Positions 1-12,976 of a stretch of DNA of 64,000 nucleotides are shown here, piece by piece (the stretch's first letter is position 1; each line of letters begins with the position of its first letter). The notes under the pieces are model-generated. The model searched no databases, was not told the DNA's origin, and saw nothing but the letters and a program-made list of their open reading frames with translations. Made by a program: the position numbers and the translations under genes. The stretch comes from Rhizoclosmatium globosum (Eukaryota; Chytridiomycota; Chytridiomycetes; Chytridiales; Chytriomycetaceae): assembly GCA_002104985.1 (NCBI GenBank), contig MCGO01000056.1, positions 218,809 to 282,808 on the forward strand, written 5' to 3'.

Positions 1-526
1 TAAACACACTAAATGCTACTCACGTTTGTATCCATTTAAATGGTCGAGATAGTTTACATTGTCCTTGCACACAATATTACAAGCTGCGCAGTAGAATCCC
101 GGCTGTGGTTGTTCAGGGCCAGCTCCAGTCGCCTGCACCAAATGCGTCTTGTTGACAGCAGCAGCAAAGTCAATGACAGCATCTCTTTGGGTCAACAGTT
201 TCTCGGGCTCCTTATTGGCTTCCTTATCCTTCTGTTGTTGATGGTTCTTGCCACCAGTCCTCGCATCTGTACGATTCAGACCATGAGTACCAGAGATACA
301 ACTGATCCCTCTAAGACAATTGCTTACTCTCTTCACGCTCCCTAGCCTTCTTTGCGTATTCGTCCTTGTCCCAGGTTCGTCGGAATCCCGTGTCTCCGCC
401 TGGCGCTGCTCCGTCGTCTAATTCGATACACTGAATTAGTAGTTGCATCGGTGGTGGATGGTTAGAGGGCCCTGGAGGGGGGTTGGGGGTTGGGTACGCA
501 CAGAAGCCTTTCTTTCCAGTGCTCAT
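1..526 (-). CDS. SNU23: Snu23/ZMAT2-like U4/U6.U5 tri-snRNP zinc-finger protein (3' part outside window)
   Basis: Core spliceosomal protein of the U4/U6.U5 tri-snRNP, acting in the nucleus before catalytic activation. The start is the ATG at 526-524 (MSTGKKGF). A phase-1 intron follows, then an exon reading GFRRTWDKDEYAKKARERE, which is the Snu23/ZMAT2 N-terminal signature. A second intron follows, then an exon with the start of the U1-type C2H2 finger (FYCAACNIVCKDNVNYLDHLNG). A further donor (GTGAGT) lies close to the window edge, so the finger histidines and the C-terminus are outside. The gene is head to head with RRP1, with only 58 bp between the two start codons, so promoters and leaders must overlap. 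Family assignment is firm; exon borders were inferred by eye. Confidence 0.88.
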
Positions 527-584
527 ATTTTTTGGTTGGGTCTTGGTCTTTCTTTTGTTTTTTGTTTTTGACTCAAACCACCAA

Positions 585-2986
585 ATGGCAGCAGCATCAA
601 CATCAACATCAACATCAGGAGCACCAGCTTCAGCAGCAGCGGCAAACGGAGGTGGCTTTGGAAAGAACCTTGCACACACTGGTTCGTACTGTGATTGAAG
701 GTGGTATCGGACAGGGAACATGTGGACTGATTGATTGCTGCTTTTCGTACCTTCCTACCATCCATTTCAAACAGACAAGAGCGTGCGAGACAAGGCCGTC
801 CATGCTCTCTCAGAGTGGTTGATTGCCGCTGAAGACTTGTCGGAAATCACTGTTCTCAAACTGTGGAAGGGTCTCTTCTACTGTAAGCTGTTCTTTGGAA
901 CACACCCAACAAGCCGACTCACTCTTTACTTCACAGGCTATTGGATGTCTGATAAGACTACAATTCAACATGAGCTTGCTGAGAGATTGGCTGGAATCGC
1001 GTTGGATCTGAGCCCAGAAAAGGCAATCTTGTATATTCGAGGCTTTTGGGGAATCATCATCAGGGAGTGGCCTGGACTGGATCGCTTGAGGTGTGTTGTC
1101 TTTGATACCATCTTATTTCGAAGATGCACTTAGTTCCTTGTCGGGACTACTTTGTCTGAATTCGGGCCAAGTTTCCATCAGCTTCTCTTCCCTTACCACC
1201 ATCAAACTGCAATTACTGAACCCATTCCAAAACCGAATAATAGACTCGATAAATTCTACAACCTCTTGAGAAACTTTCACCGTGTCGCATTCCAGTTGAT
1301 CGAAAAGAATGAATTCAACGAGGAACTTGTGGATGAATACATGTCGATTTTGGAGGAAGGTCCTGTCAGGTAACCGTTTGAAACGATATAATACAACAAG
1401 TGCTGAATGCAGTGTTGACAGTGCCAACAACGTTCGAGTTTCTGATGGACTCAGGTACCACACAGCCTCCGCATATCTTGACGAAATGAACAATGGAATT
1501 TCAGATGAGGTTTGGGTCCATTTTTGTTTGCAAGATTCTTTGCCAACACATCAATCATTAGGCTGAAGTGCCAGCCGAAATCGGACTCAAGTTTTTTGGA
1601 CCCTTCATCAAAGCCTTTGCCACAACAACAAACACAGTCTATGTTGAGAAGCTCGAGGAGATGTTCGGAAAGGTTGCTGATGTGCTTGAAAACAACGGTA
1701 AAGTCCCATTCATCAATTGGCACAGTTTCCCTAGTATCCCAGCAAGTTCAATGTCATTATAACCCTTTCTATTTCACAGTCCGATACGAAGATGAACCCG
1801 AAAAGAAGGAGTTTGCAGTCAAATTGCCCAATACACGCATCACACAGGAAATCTATGGCCTGATAAACAAAGATACTACACTGTTCCGAAACCGTAAAGC
1901 CCTCAACGCCGTATGTGCGCGGTTCTTTAAAGACGGAGGTGTGAAGGTGGAAGATGTGAAGGGTGCACAGTCTGCACCACAGGTTGGATTGAGACCTTTG
2001 AAGCCATTGAAACCTTTGAGCAGCGTTGCTTCTGCGCCTGCTTCTGCGCCTGAAGACGAGGAGAAGGCTGTTGAAAAGAAGGAGAAAAAAGACAAGAAGG
2101 AGAAGAAGGAGAAGAGTGAGGGAGTGAAGGAGGTGAAGGCAGTTGCTGGAAAAGAAGTTGAGAAACCGGTTGTAGCTGCGAAGGAAGCTGCTTCAAAATT
2201 GCCGATTCCAACTGCAAAGGCGGCTGCTGCTAAGGAAGCTGTTGCCAAATCATCTGGAGGAAAGGATGCGTCAACAAAGCCCGTTGCCGTTAAAGAGAAG
2301 GAAGCTGTTTCGAAGCAGGCTGCTACTAAGGACGCTCCATCTGTGAAGCCCAAGTCGGCTGACGCGGGATCCAAAAAGGAGAAGAAGGGATTGAAGAGAC
2401 CTGTACGTTTACCCTTTACTTTGCAAGATTTCTTCACTTACTGACTTCTTTTCAATGATGGATTAGGCTGAAGAGGAGGCAACGCCAAATTTCAATGATA
2501 TGGATGAGGGTTGGGAAGATGAGAAGCCATCTCCACCAAAGAAGGCGAAGCTGGATAGTATCGCAGTTATGAAGCCTGCTGCCGTTGCCATTGCCACACG
2601 AATCAATACTGAAAAGAACTCTAAGCCCATCAAAATCAAAGCGACTGCTGCTGAAATTGAGGTAGGTTCCTCTTTGTAAGTGCATTCATCAACTTACTCA
2701 TGTTTTGCTTGTATAGGAACTCAAGAAAAAGGCTATCGAGTTGAAAAAGGCAGGATTGCTCGACAAGGCAGCCCACCCAGGTACGTGTGATATTATACTG
2801 CGTTTTCTGTAGCGTTGTCTAACCCTTGACATGTGAAATAGCAATCAAGAAAGTCAAGAGAAGTATTGTTCTCAAGATGGAAAACAACACAGTCAAAACA
2901 TTTGATAAAACTGCACCCATCGGCATGATTCCTATTGAAATTCCTCCATTCTCGCCCTCAAAATCGGCATTGAAGGTCCGAAAGTA
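585..2986 (+). CDS. RRP1: RRP1 (Nop52 family) ribosomal RNA processing protein
   Basis: Nucleolar protein needed for 27S pre-rRNA processing and 60S biogenesis. Exon 1 begins at ATG 585 with an Ala/Ser/Thr-rich leader and ends at FGKNLAHT. Its phase-1 splice joins DKSVRDKAVHALSEW, the family start. Later exons give LWKGLFYC, YWMSDKTTIQHELAE, REWPGLDRLR, LDKFYNLLR and RYHTASAYLDE, all typical of the conserved NOP52 domain. The C-terminal third is a Lys/Glu/Ala-rich charged region (about 1960-2400) followed by acidic and basic segments ending ALKVRK at the TAG 2984-2986. About ten short introns are needed, each with GT-AG ends. The charged tail suits nucleolar retention. The next gene on the same strand starts 97 bp downstream. 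Confidence 0.9.
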
Positions 2987-3083
2987 GAGGAAGCTGTGGT
3001 TGCCGAAATTAATTGATATTAGTTTGTCAAAAAGTAAACCAAATCTTCTTTATTACATTGTTTGCTTTTGAAAACGAGACCTG

Positions 3084-5214
3084 ATGTCGTATGCATACGC
3101 GAGCGAACCTCCCACCAAGGTAAGTCACAAGTCAAAAAGCCAAGGCTGTGAAGCTTTGGTGAATGCATCCGCTTTCACAGTGCTGGTTTTAGTTTATGTT
3201 CAAACACTTAACACTGTTTCACTAGGGCAAAGTCATTCTAAAGACGTCCATGGGAGATTTAGAAGTTGAAGTGAGTTGAATATGTGCTTTTTTGACAAGT
3301 ATTCGTGTTGGTTAACCGGGTCTCTGTTTGGCATCCGCAGTTGTGGCCAAAGGAAGCTCCAAAGGCAACCCGAAACTTTGTCCAACTCTGGTAAGCTGTT
3401 TCGGCTGTGAATTCATTTCATCAAGCTTACTCATCTGGGCTGGTTCTAGTTTGGAAGGATACTACGATAACACTGTCTTCCATCGCATCGTAAAGAATTT
3501 CATTGTCCAAGGAGGCGATCCTACTGGTAACTAAATTAGTTCTAAACTGTGGAAAAGTGTTAACGTGGATCGTGTAGGTACGGGACTGGGTGGAGAATCA
3601 ATCTACAACGAACCATTCGCGGATGAATTCCATTCTCGTCTTCGATTCTCACATCGTGGATTACTTGCAATGGCAAATACTGGTCGTAATACAAACACGT
3701 CTCAGTTCTTTTTCACATTGGACAAGACGGAGGACTTGAACAGAAAGAACACTATCTTTGGAAAGGTACGTCAATGAATTCTATTTCACAATTGCGATCT
3801 CATTTTCGCTGTTTTAGATTGTGGGAGACACTATTTACAACTTGCTTGAAATTGGAGAGGTGGAAGTGGAGGACGAGAAGCCCGTTTATCCTATTGTAAT
3901 CAAGTCTGTCGAAGTACTCTACAATCCTTTCGATGACATCGAAACTCGCACAACTGCTCAGGAACGCGCTGCAAAACTTGCTGAAGAGAAATTGAAAGCT
4001 GAACGTGAGGCGAACAAGAAGACGAAAGGAAAAAAGTAAGGGAATTCAATTCAAAATTATATAGTTCTGACACAAAGTCTCCAGAAATTTGAGTTTATTA
4101 TCGTTCGGAGACGAAGCTGCGACAGAGGAAACCATCATCAAGTCATCAAATGTCAAAAAGAAGATTGCTAGTAGTCATGATTTGCTTGATGATGGTCGAT
4201 TGAGCAAGGAAGTTATTGTATCGAAAGACGAATTGAAGGCTTCAACTGGTCGTGTTGATTCTGACGAGAAAAAACCTACATCTTCTGCGCCTGCCGTTCC
4301 AGCGAAGAGGGCGTGGGAGGACGAAAGTGAGGAAGAAGACAGCGATCCAGAAGCGGCTGAGGAAGAACGTGCTCAGCAACGGAGATTGGTCGAAGTTGCG
4401 AAACAACGTCTTGGAGGAAGTGCAGCAGCTGGCGGAACATCGAAAGTGTAAGCTGTCCCTGCTCAATGACTATATGATATTTACTGTTGTATTAGCTCTT
4501 CGGTGCGTGCAGAAATCGAGAAAGTTCAGAATGAGTTGCGTCAAATGGAAGCATCACGAAAATCAACACAATCAGCAGCCAAGGAAGAAAAACCCATGAA
4601 TCCATTAGAAGCATTCCGAAACCAGTACAAGGGTAAGGCGATAATGGGGAAACGGCCTAAAGGCGGAATGGATGATTCAGACGTGTTGCGAAGTTTGGCT
4701 TCTTTCAAAGACAAGCTTCATCACGCTGCTCCAGCTAAAAAAGAAGAGAAGGAAGAAAAGACGTGTGAATTGCATGGCTTGGTGGATTGTAAGTCTTGTA
4801 AACGCGACGATGATGATGACGCAGATGAGGAAGACAGCAAGTAAGTGTGAATGCGTTGTTTGAATTTGCCGTCTCATCATTCTATATAGCTGGTTCAACC
4901 ATGAGTTGCACTTCAAGAGAGATGCTGCAAATGTATACGAACCCGTTGTTGATGATTATTCCTATTTTGATCCACGAGACCCCAAGTCAATCGATGAACA
5001 CAAGCGCAAGCGTGAAAGTGCTGGGAGGGTTGAAAGTGGCAGGAGGGATCCTGAACGGGATGGAATCCGTCGCGATAGGGATCGTGATGATGGTAACAGA
5101 GATAGAGACAGAGATAGGGACAGAGAAAGGGAGAAGGATAGAGATCGTATTGACCGTGATCGAGCATACAAAGATAGGGATTACGGTCGACACGGGAAGA
5201 ATAGGCGGTGGTAA
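3084..5214 (+). CDS. CWC27: CWC27-type spliceosomal cyclophilin
   Basis: Peptidyl-prolyl isomerase-like protein of the activated spliceosome (Bact). The start MSYAYASEPPTK matches the CWC27 N-terminus. Exons then give the cyclophilin fold: YYDNTVFHRIV, FIVQGGDPTGTG, GLLAMANTGRN and SQFFFTLDKTEDL. The catalytic Arg (FHR) and Gln (VQGGD) are kept. The position equal to Trp121 of cyclophilin A is Asp (KTED versus KTEW); CWC27 proteins are known to carry an acidic residue here, so little isomerase activity is expected. The middle is acidic/Lys-rich, with ELHGLVDCKSC and WFNHELHFKRD near the C-terminus. The end is an Arg-Asp/Arg-Glu dipeptide tail (about 5040-5190) typical of splicing factors. At least seven exons; the stop is at 5212-5214. 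Confidence 0.93.
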
Positions 5215-5310
5215 TGAAGAAGGAATTGTCAGTGGTTTTTTGTTGAAAGAAATTCGAACTGCTTCCTCGAGACTTGTTTCTATCATTCTCGCTGTTCAAA
5301 TCAAACAAAT

Positions 5311-8300
5311 ATGGAGCCTGAATCAAACGAAAGTGTTCCTGTGCCCGAACCACCAGCAGTTACAGTGGAAGGAGATGATGCAAACTCTTCATCAGCTAAC
5401 AACAGTTCTGGAAACGCTGGAAACCCTGAAGGAATCACAATAACTGGGGAAGATGGGGAAGTTCTTGTGGTGGAAGGAGATGAAGATGCAGGAAACGCGT
5501 CGGGTGTTGGATTCAGTATTCACTCCAACACTGATGCCAACAATATGGATGAACACGAAATCTTGTATCAAGAACAAAAAGAGAAACGAAAGAGATCTCT
5601 TCACCTTCAGCTATTAGACAAGACAAAAGTTCGATCATCATATTACACTTGTTCAAAAAAGGAAATATTGATTCTTCAGTATGTTGAGAACTTCAACCGT
5701 CAATACGTTCAGCTATATCCTGGTCGTAAGGATTTGCTCTTATGTCCATTCAATGAGTTTGATGTCAGGGTATGTATATCAGGAATTCTGATAGAAATCT
5801 TAACTCGAACCAGAAATTCGTATGTACCTCAATTAGACCAACACAACCAGCATTCAAAGAACTATATGACTACCGAAGTTGTGCAAAATTTATCGCTGAT
5901 TATTTATCTTATGAGCCATTGGATCCACCACATGAATTGGTATGTGGAATTCAATATGTTTAGGATCGTTAATCTGCAGAATAGCCGCAAAAACTTCCGT
6001 CGCCAACTTACACGTTGAAAGTCCAATCCGGAAATTGCTTTGATTATTCAGTACTTTTGGTATCACTCTTGCGAGGATTCGGGTATGATGCTTACGTCGT
6101 GTCTGGTTATGCAACCCGAGATATCACGATTTTGGATGAGACCAAAACAGATTCAGATACAATTGGAATTCCATCTCCAACAGGGCTTTCGTCAGAGAAA
6201 AAAGATGAGTCGTCATCAGCAAAAGATTTGGCAGAGGGTGATTCTGCGAGATACAAAATGAAACCTCCTAGAACGTTACGCAGTCATTTTATCATCAGTC
6301 AAGAAGAGAAATCGAAAGCTGCGGCACTTAAGGAGCAAGAAAACAAACGAATCGCGTTGGAAAAGGAGAAGGCCGTACGTTCCTCCCTATTCAAAAAAAA
6401 AGGCACTAATTCTACAAATAGAAATTGATTGAAGATGATGATGAGTTGAAAGGTCTTCGTATTCATGCTTGGGTGATGGTGTTACCTGGAAAGCGTGAAA
6501 TCGCCGAAGCATTCTTCATTGGTTTGTTATATCACATACTTACACGTTTTAAGTCTAATATTGTATAGAACCTTCAACTGGTCGTATCTACTCAACTGAT
6601 AACGAAAATTATCTTGGTGTTGAAAGTGTTTTCAGTTCAACCAACTATTGGGTCAATATGCAAGTCTGTTATGACGGATTAAAGGTATAAATTAATATTC
6701 AATTGCGTTCAATAACGGCTTCTCTAAGGGAATTCAATTTGATTTGGGAGATAATTCGAAATGGGAATTCGTACTCCTTGATAACACGCAACCAGGAGCA
6801 ACAGGAAATAAAGGAAACGGTGACAACGAAGATAATGTATCAGACGATGAAGATGAAAACGAGGACGAAAACTTGGAAATCTTGGATTTGCCTCCTTCTT
6901 GGGTTGACAGAATTTCCATCACAAAGGAGCAGTTTGAATCCAAATGCCCAGCGGGAAGCAAAACCATGCTATACAGAAACGCAAGGGTTGAAACGTTTGC
7001 AGAGTATCATCGACAAGATGGAATGGTTTCAAGATACACATTCTTTGCTGAGGAGGCTCGAGAGTTTTACGGAGAGATCCGAGAGTTATTTGCGAATCGA
7101 AAGTAACAAGAATATTTAGTCATATCGGTTCTAATTGAATTTAGGGATAAACTGCGTGACCGAATTCGAATTCCTTACACTGGAAAAGTACATGAATATT
7201 TTGATCCGGGAAGACAACATGGATTGAAGGAGCATATAATGTATGAAGGAAAGACGACTGAAATTCATTTCTTCCCGGCGTCTCGGTCTGATGGATTGGT
7301 CAAGAGAGTCGAAGAGTACAACAAAGTCATTGAATACTTTACCGAAAGAGAGGACAAACTCATTTATCGCAGCGTCACTTATGAGCGAACTGATAATATT
7401 GTGAGATATCCATAAGTTTCAAACTTGGCACTTATCTTAAGCACTCAGACTGAAGAATCCAAGGATGGCAAGATAATTACCAAGATGACAGAAAAGTTTG
7501 AAAGAAATAGAGGTATTGGCGTTGACAGAGTTTATGAGTGATCTAAATTTGAATACAGAAGTACCAGCCCATGAAGACCCCGCGAAAAAAACATATTACC
7601 TCAAGGATGAGAAGGTTTAAAAAAGAAAAATTGTTGGTTGAAATCTAATATCGCGTATTTAGATAAAAGTAATCTACCATTTGGATGACGGTCGTATTAT
7701 TCCTTCATACCGTGAATTCAAAAAACCAAATGCCGACCAAAAAGCGAGCACACTTGAGACTCCAGTCAGCTTTGAGGTAATTGATTTATCGTTTGTCAAA
7801 GACTGATTGTTTTCAATATTAGGTGAATCCCTACATCAAACCACCAAAGCGACAACATCTTTACGGGCAGCTCTGTAATCTAATGCGATCAGAACAAGCA
7901 TGCATACAAGCTATCAAAAACTCTGATAGAGAAGTGTCTGAAATTCTTCAAGCTAGAGCGGCAGAGGAAAAAGATATTTCTCTTGTCATTTCAGTCTACG
8001 ACACAATTCGTAACAACACGGTGAGACTCTTTCAACAAATTGCATCAAGATACTTAACCTTTTTTTTATGTAAAACAGAAACTTGTCAGCGAAGAAGAAA
8101 AGGAAAACCACAAAGGAGAAGAGGAAGAATCAAAAACAGCAGACCTGGACTACCTTTCACCTTTCTTGGTCAATTATGTAAGTGCTAGAGAAATAATGCC
8201 ACTATTCCAACTAAACTTTCTTTAAGCCAAACCAGCATCAACTTGGCCGTTCCGAGGCTGTTGCGGTGAAAGACGCCTGCCTCAAGAGTTTGAAAGAACG

Positions 8301-8616
8301 TCTCATCGAGAAAGCCAATATCATCCAAGGCAGATTGGAGGAAGTTACGGCAGAATACCAACGTCGTCAGTTGGCCTATTCACGAAATGCAGATTCTATG
8401 ACAGTGGAAGAGACAGACGAATACGTCAAATTCTGTAACGACTCGTTGTTTAAGATTCAAATTCTAGAAAAGCGTCTCGCCAAGGTTGGTTTTCTTGAAC
8501 TTGAGTTGTTTTGTTCTTAACCAGTTCTTTCTTAGCACAAGGAAGCAGCGCCAGAAAAGTACATTGAATTAGATGCAAAATTGAAAGCAGATTCTAGACT
8601 GAAGAGTTCATCATAA
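5311..8616 (+). CDS. DRC7: DRC7 (CCDC135) dynein regulatory complex subunit
   Basis: Component of the nexin-dynein regulatory complex of motile axonemes, so evidence that the organism makes a flagellum. After an acidic, Asn/Ser-rich N-terminus the protein reads YVENFNRQYVQLYPGRK, then LLLCPFNEFDV, KFVCTSIRPTQPAFKELYD and YEPLDPP. The transglutaminase-like core GNCFDYSVLLVSLLRGFGYDAY follows. Later exons carry the DRC7 middle region (DRISITKEQFES, RYTFFAEEAREFYGE) and a C-terminal helical segment ending RLKSSS. More than ten small GT-AG introns are needed. The stop is 23 bp from the REV1 stop on the other strand, so the 3' ends are convergent and probably overlap in transcription. Identification is strong from several adjacent motifs; exact splice sites are inferred. 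Confidence 0.9.
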
Positions 8617-8639
8617 GTACATTAATTTATTTAAGTAAA

Positions 8640-11600
8640 TCAAAAGATCATATTTGCACAATGTCCGTATTCAACCATAAAGGCACTATTTACATCTTCC
8701 TTGATTTGTACAAGCGCTTCTTTCCATAGCTTATCATTATTTCTCACAAGCTGAACACCTTCTGCGAAACACTTTACCAAATTCAAACACTTTTCACCTT
8801 CCCAATTATGAACGAGGGCTCTCAAATACTTTCGAAATCGCAATGTATCAGTCTCGATAGGTTCTGTGGTGGAATACAGCCAGTCATTCAAGAGTTGTTT
8901 TACGTCCGAAAATGAAGACCGTCCAAGAAGTGTAGGTACAGGCGCCGGCTTCGCGACGAATATACGATCAAGCGTAAGTGGTGCGCATTTTGGAATTGAT
9001 CCCCTTCTAGGTTGGGGGACAACTGGCTGTGGCTGGGCCTTGTTCGCTGGTTTCTTCAGCGCCATTAGTTCCGCCCTGATTTCTTCAGGAAGGCCATCCA
9101 CCATACTCCAATCAATTTGCGATGCTGATTGAAACAAGGATGCGCGATCTGGTTCTTCTACTCGTGCCCGTTTTGCAGGTTCAACCAGACCCAATTCGTC
9201 TGTTTCTTGATCCAACTCTGCATCAACACTCTTCCTCTTTGTTGTAAACTTCAGCAAGGTTTGGCCTTTCATATTTGCAGACTTGTTAACTAGTTTTGAA
9301 ACATGGATTCCTACTCCTCGCAAGTCCAGTGCACCCACTCCCAATTCCTTAAATAGGGCCAGCGCTTCTCGGTAAAGCCGATCTTCATCTATAACAGACG
9401 CTTCAAGCGTTTTTGACTTTGAAAAGTCCAAGCAATGCCCGCATCCCAAAAACTTTGTGGGCTCCCCGTCGTAAAGCTTCTTCTTCACTTTCACTGTAAT
9501 ATGACGACCTTGGACGCCAGATTTCTCCATTCGTTGATGGACTTCTTGTGATAATTCACGTACAAAGGCGTAAGCTTCGTCCATCGTTTGAAAACGAACA
9601 CCCCAGTTCACTTCCGCACCAACCGATTGTCGAGTCTTGTTTTCCAAAGGCCGTGTATCAATTCCTCTACAAAACTGGTACAATTTCTGTCCTGTTTTCA
9701 AGTTCGTAAGCAAACCCCCAACCAAACGTATAAAACCCAACTCACCATTCACATCCCCAAACAACTTTTTACATTCCCCAACAGAAATCGCTCGCAACTC
9801 TCCACAAGTCTTTACCCCAATCTCCTCCATCTGTTTCCCAAGCACATACCCAACCCCAGGCAAATCCCCAACATTCAACCCCTCAAAATACGCCTCAACC
9901 TCTCCCCGCTGCACCCAAAACACACCATCCGGTTTCGCCTTCTTGGTCGCAACCCTCGCAACAAGCATACAATCCCCAATCCCAATACTCGCACAACACC
10001 CACCCGTCTCCCTCTCCACTCTCCCTCGAATCAATCCCGCGATATCAAGTGCACTCACGCCAGAAGTTGAAACGCGCTTCGAAACGTCAATGTACGCTTC
10101 GTCGCAGGACACGACCTGGATCTCGTCACACTCCTGCACGAGTATCGCGTACAGCGTTTTACTAATCGAATCGTACTTTTCGAATTCGTAAGGGAGGGCT
10201 ATGATGGCTGTGTGGCCGGCTGAGATTGCGTCTGGGGATGAGGAGAGGAGTTGCTGTGCGCGGCCGAGGAGCATTCCGTTCTTTATGCCGTATTTACGGG
10301 CTACGTAGTTGCAAGATGCGATTTCGGAGGTGGAGTATGAGTTTGTGCCTTTTGCGGGTGGGGAATCTGAAGTGGAAGATTCAAAGTTTCCTCCTGTTCC
10401 TTTTGAATGACATATTACGACTGGCTTTGATTTGTATTCAGGGCGCGAAAGGAGTGCGACAGAGGCAAAGAAACAGTCCATATCGATATGCATTATAACT
10501 CTTTCGGTTGGTGCAGCAGGTGCGGGAACTACAGCTCCACCTCGTCTAGACCTTGGATTGCTAGGTCCGGCAGCAGCCTTCTCTGCACGTCTTTGATCTT
10601 CCTGAAGCCCAATCACGTAGTCCCGTAAATCGCTCTTCCAATTAGATATTTTAGAAAGTCGGGAGGACTGGTAGTACTTCGAAAGGAATCCAGACGTTGC
10701 CGTTGTATTCTTTATCGCAAATTCTGTTTGTTCTCGATTACCAATTCCAGTGGGAGGAACATTTGAACGAACAGGTTGAGCAACAGGCACCGGAATGGAG
10801 GGAGCTCGATTTGGAGGCAGAGACTGTGCGGAAATTGATGGTTGTAGATTCATAGGAGGAGGAGGGGGTGGAATTCGCGATTGAGTGGCTGGCCTTTGTG
10901 TTCGCGGCATTACTGGTGTCTTCTGGAGCGACGTGTTTCGAGTCGGGGCTTTTGTTGGAGTAGTCGGTTCTGAATTGTTATTGATATGAGGGGAATAGAC
11001 TGGTCGTTTCGAAGCTGACAGCCTTATTGTAGGTGTTGTATTCCCAATCCCAACAGTTCGTTTGAGCTGTTCAATTTCCATGGCAATATCAAGAATACTA
11101 CGAGATGGTGACGGAGATTCTTGAGAAGGTAGATCTATTTTGGATTGTGGTTTTTGTGGTGTTGATGGTGCAACAGTTGGAAATGATGGTTTTGGATTTG
11201 GAGGTGGCTTTTGAGCTGCAACAAACGTCGAAGACAATGTCGGTTTTTGAGCAAAGGAAGACGCAGAGGACGAAGAAACCAATGAGTTCATTGAAGATGC
11301 TGATGCTGAAGAGGCTTGAGGGATTGCAGGAGGATTTCGTAGAGCAACAGATTTCTCAGGAATATCAGAGACATTCTGAGGAATCAAAGATTTCGATGAA
11401 GTAGCAGCTGAAGAAGACGATGATGTGAATGCGAATGGCTTATTGGGGCTTGAATTCAATGGTGCAAAGAGCGACGCGCTTGACTTTTGAATGATTCCAT
11501 ACTTTTGCCATGGCAGCAATTTCCCGGCTTTAATTGAATCATGAATCCATTGAGGGTCTACAATTCGACGGTTCTTCCACAGTTCAATCTGAACAGAGGT

Positions 11601-12140
11601 TGTTTGCAGGAATAAGAATGATGATGACGGCTGCATTTGGCACGCACCTTTCTATCTGTCAACGACACTGCAATAATGTGTGTACAGCGAGTTGTGAGCA
11701 TATCTTGAACGGTTCCACCATGCTACAAAGGACAGTGAGTGAATTGAACGTGTTGTTTGCAGATACGAGAGTAGGAAGTCGTTATGGCAATCAAACGCAA
11801 ACATGAAGATATCCTTTGATAACTTCACTTGATTCGTTATAGTTCAACTTCTGTTCATGGAAACGGGCTTGTATCCGTTGATGTACTTTCGGATCCATGC
11901 ACCAGTTCCTCGCCCTTCCCATTTGGCAGTGATATTTTCTACGGATGTTTTAATGCTGCTAACCTTGATACAGAGTGTTTTCATGTCGAGGAGGGAAAAG
12001 TCCGGACCGAGCCATCCATCGAACCAGAAGACCGTGTCTTTCAAGATTGTGCTTGCTGTGCCAGAACCATAGCTTTCGTTCTGGCGCTGCTGCTTGTCCA
12101 TCTTGGCGGCCATATACTCCCGCATTCCATCGTACGCCAT
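8640..12140 (-). CDS. REV1: REV1 translesion DNA polymerase (deoxycytidyl transferase)
   Basis: Y-family polymerase that inserts dCMP opposite abasic or damaged bases and scaffolds other translesion polymerases. The N-terminal exons (12140 to about 11650, borders uncertain) encode a BRCT domain ending HGGTVQDML and HIIAVSL. One exon of about 2.9 kb (8640-11588) follows with WIHDSIKAGKLLPW, a long Ser/Pro linker, and the REV1 segment SNWKSDLRDYV. The palm motifs are HIDMDCFFASV and SCDEAYIDVS, with metal-binding Asp/Glu present, plus SEIASCNYVARKYGIKNGM. Little-finger and C-terminal parts follow. One ubiquitin-binding motif is clear (IDWSMVDGLPEEIRAEL). The last ~100 residues match the REV1 C-terminal domain that binds REV7 and other polymerases. 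Roughly 1,100 residues, as expected for the family. Confidence 0.92.
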
Positions 12141-12346
12141 TTTGGAGTGTTTTTTGTGGTTATTATCATAAGAACTAATAAAGTAACAACATGAAATGAT
12201 TATATTAAACTTGCTTTCATCAATCATCTTGGACTGTCTCGCGTGTCCTCCTTCTCACTACTCTCACCACCCTACTCCCTCCTCCATTCCACCACTACTT
12301 CCACCATCAACACATAAAACTGATATCGTCCTAGTCCTCATTGACT

Positions 12347-12976
12347 TTACTTCTTCTTTCCAGCCGCAGGTTCAGCCTTTGTCTTCTTTGCACCGTACTT
12401 TGAGCGACCCTTGGTTCTGTTGACAACACCCTGGCAATCGAGGGCACCACGAATAATCTTGTATCTGTATCACGAGAAATGGAATAAGACTATAGACTGA
12501 AAGAAAGCAAGACAGGCCAGGGCTTACCGAACACCAGGACAATCAGCGACACGCCCACCACGCACAAGCACAACTGAGTGTTCCTGCAGATTGTGGCCCT
12601 CACCGGGAATGTACGCCTGAACAATCTTTCCCGTTGTCATGCGCACACGGGCCACCTTTCTCTGAGCCGAGTTTGGCTTCTTTGGCTTCACGTTGAATAC
12701 TTTGAGACAGACGGCACGGCGCTGTGGACATCCGTTGAGCGCGGGAGTCGCTGGTTTGTACTTGCGCGGGACTCGGATGCCGCGGAGGACTTGGTTCAGC
12801 GAGGCAAAGGTTGGTGTTGAAGACGAGAAGGGACGAATCGTTGTACTCCATCTACTAGAACTAGACGCATTCACTGAAGCATTCACTGAAGAAAGAAGGC
12901 TTGGGCGCCCAAACAGACTGAATGCTGTGGTTGGTGTTCGTGGTGCGAGGGACAGCAGCGATCGTGTAAAGAACAT
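12347..12976 (-). CDS. MRPS12: Mitochondrial ribosomal protein uS12m
   Basis: Decoding-centre protein of the mitochondrial small subunit. The start [14 protein letters not shown] opens a Ser/Arg-rich presequence of about 55 residues, typical of mitochondrial import. The uS12 core follows: [62 protein letters not shown] and VADCPGVR. A single intron (about 12467-12527) joins the last exon, which gives [13 protein letters not shown] and a Lys-rich tail ending at the TAA 12347-12349. An upstream in-frame ATG (13009) exists, but it would put a very basic stretch before the presequence, so 12976 is preferred. The cytosolic homologue RPS23 lies at 42.9 kb; the two share the KPNSA loop but are clearly distinct genes. 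Confidence 0.93.

Noticed and set aside
853..2437. Minus-strand Phe/Ser-rich frames opposite RRP1 (for example 1853-2437)
   Set aside because: Produced by the Lys/Glu/Ala codons of the RRP1 tail; no protein-like features.
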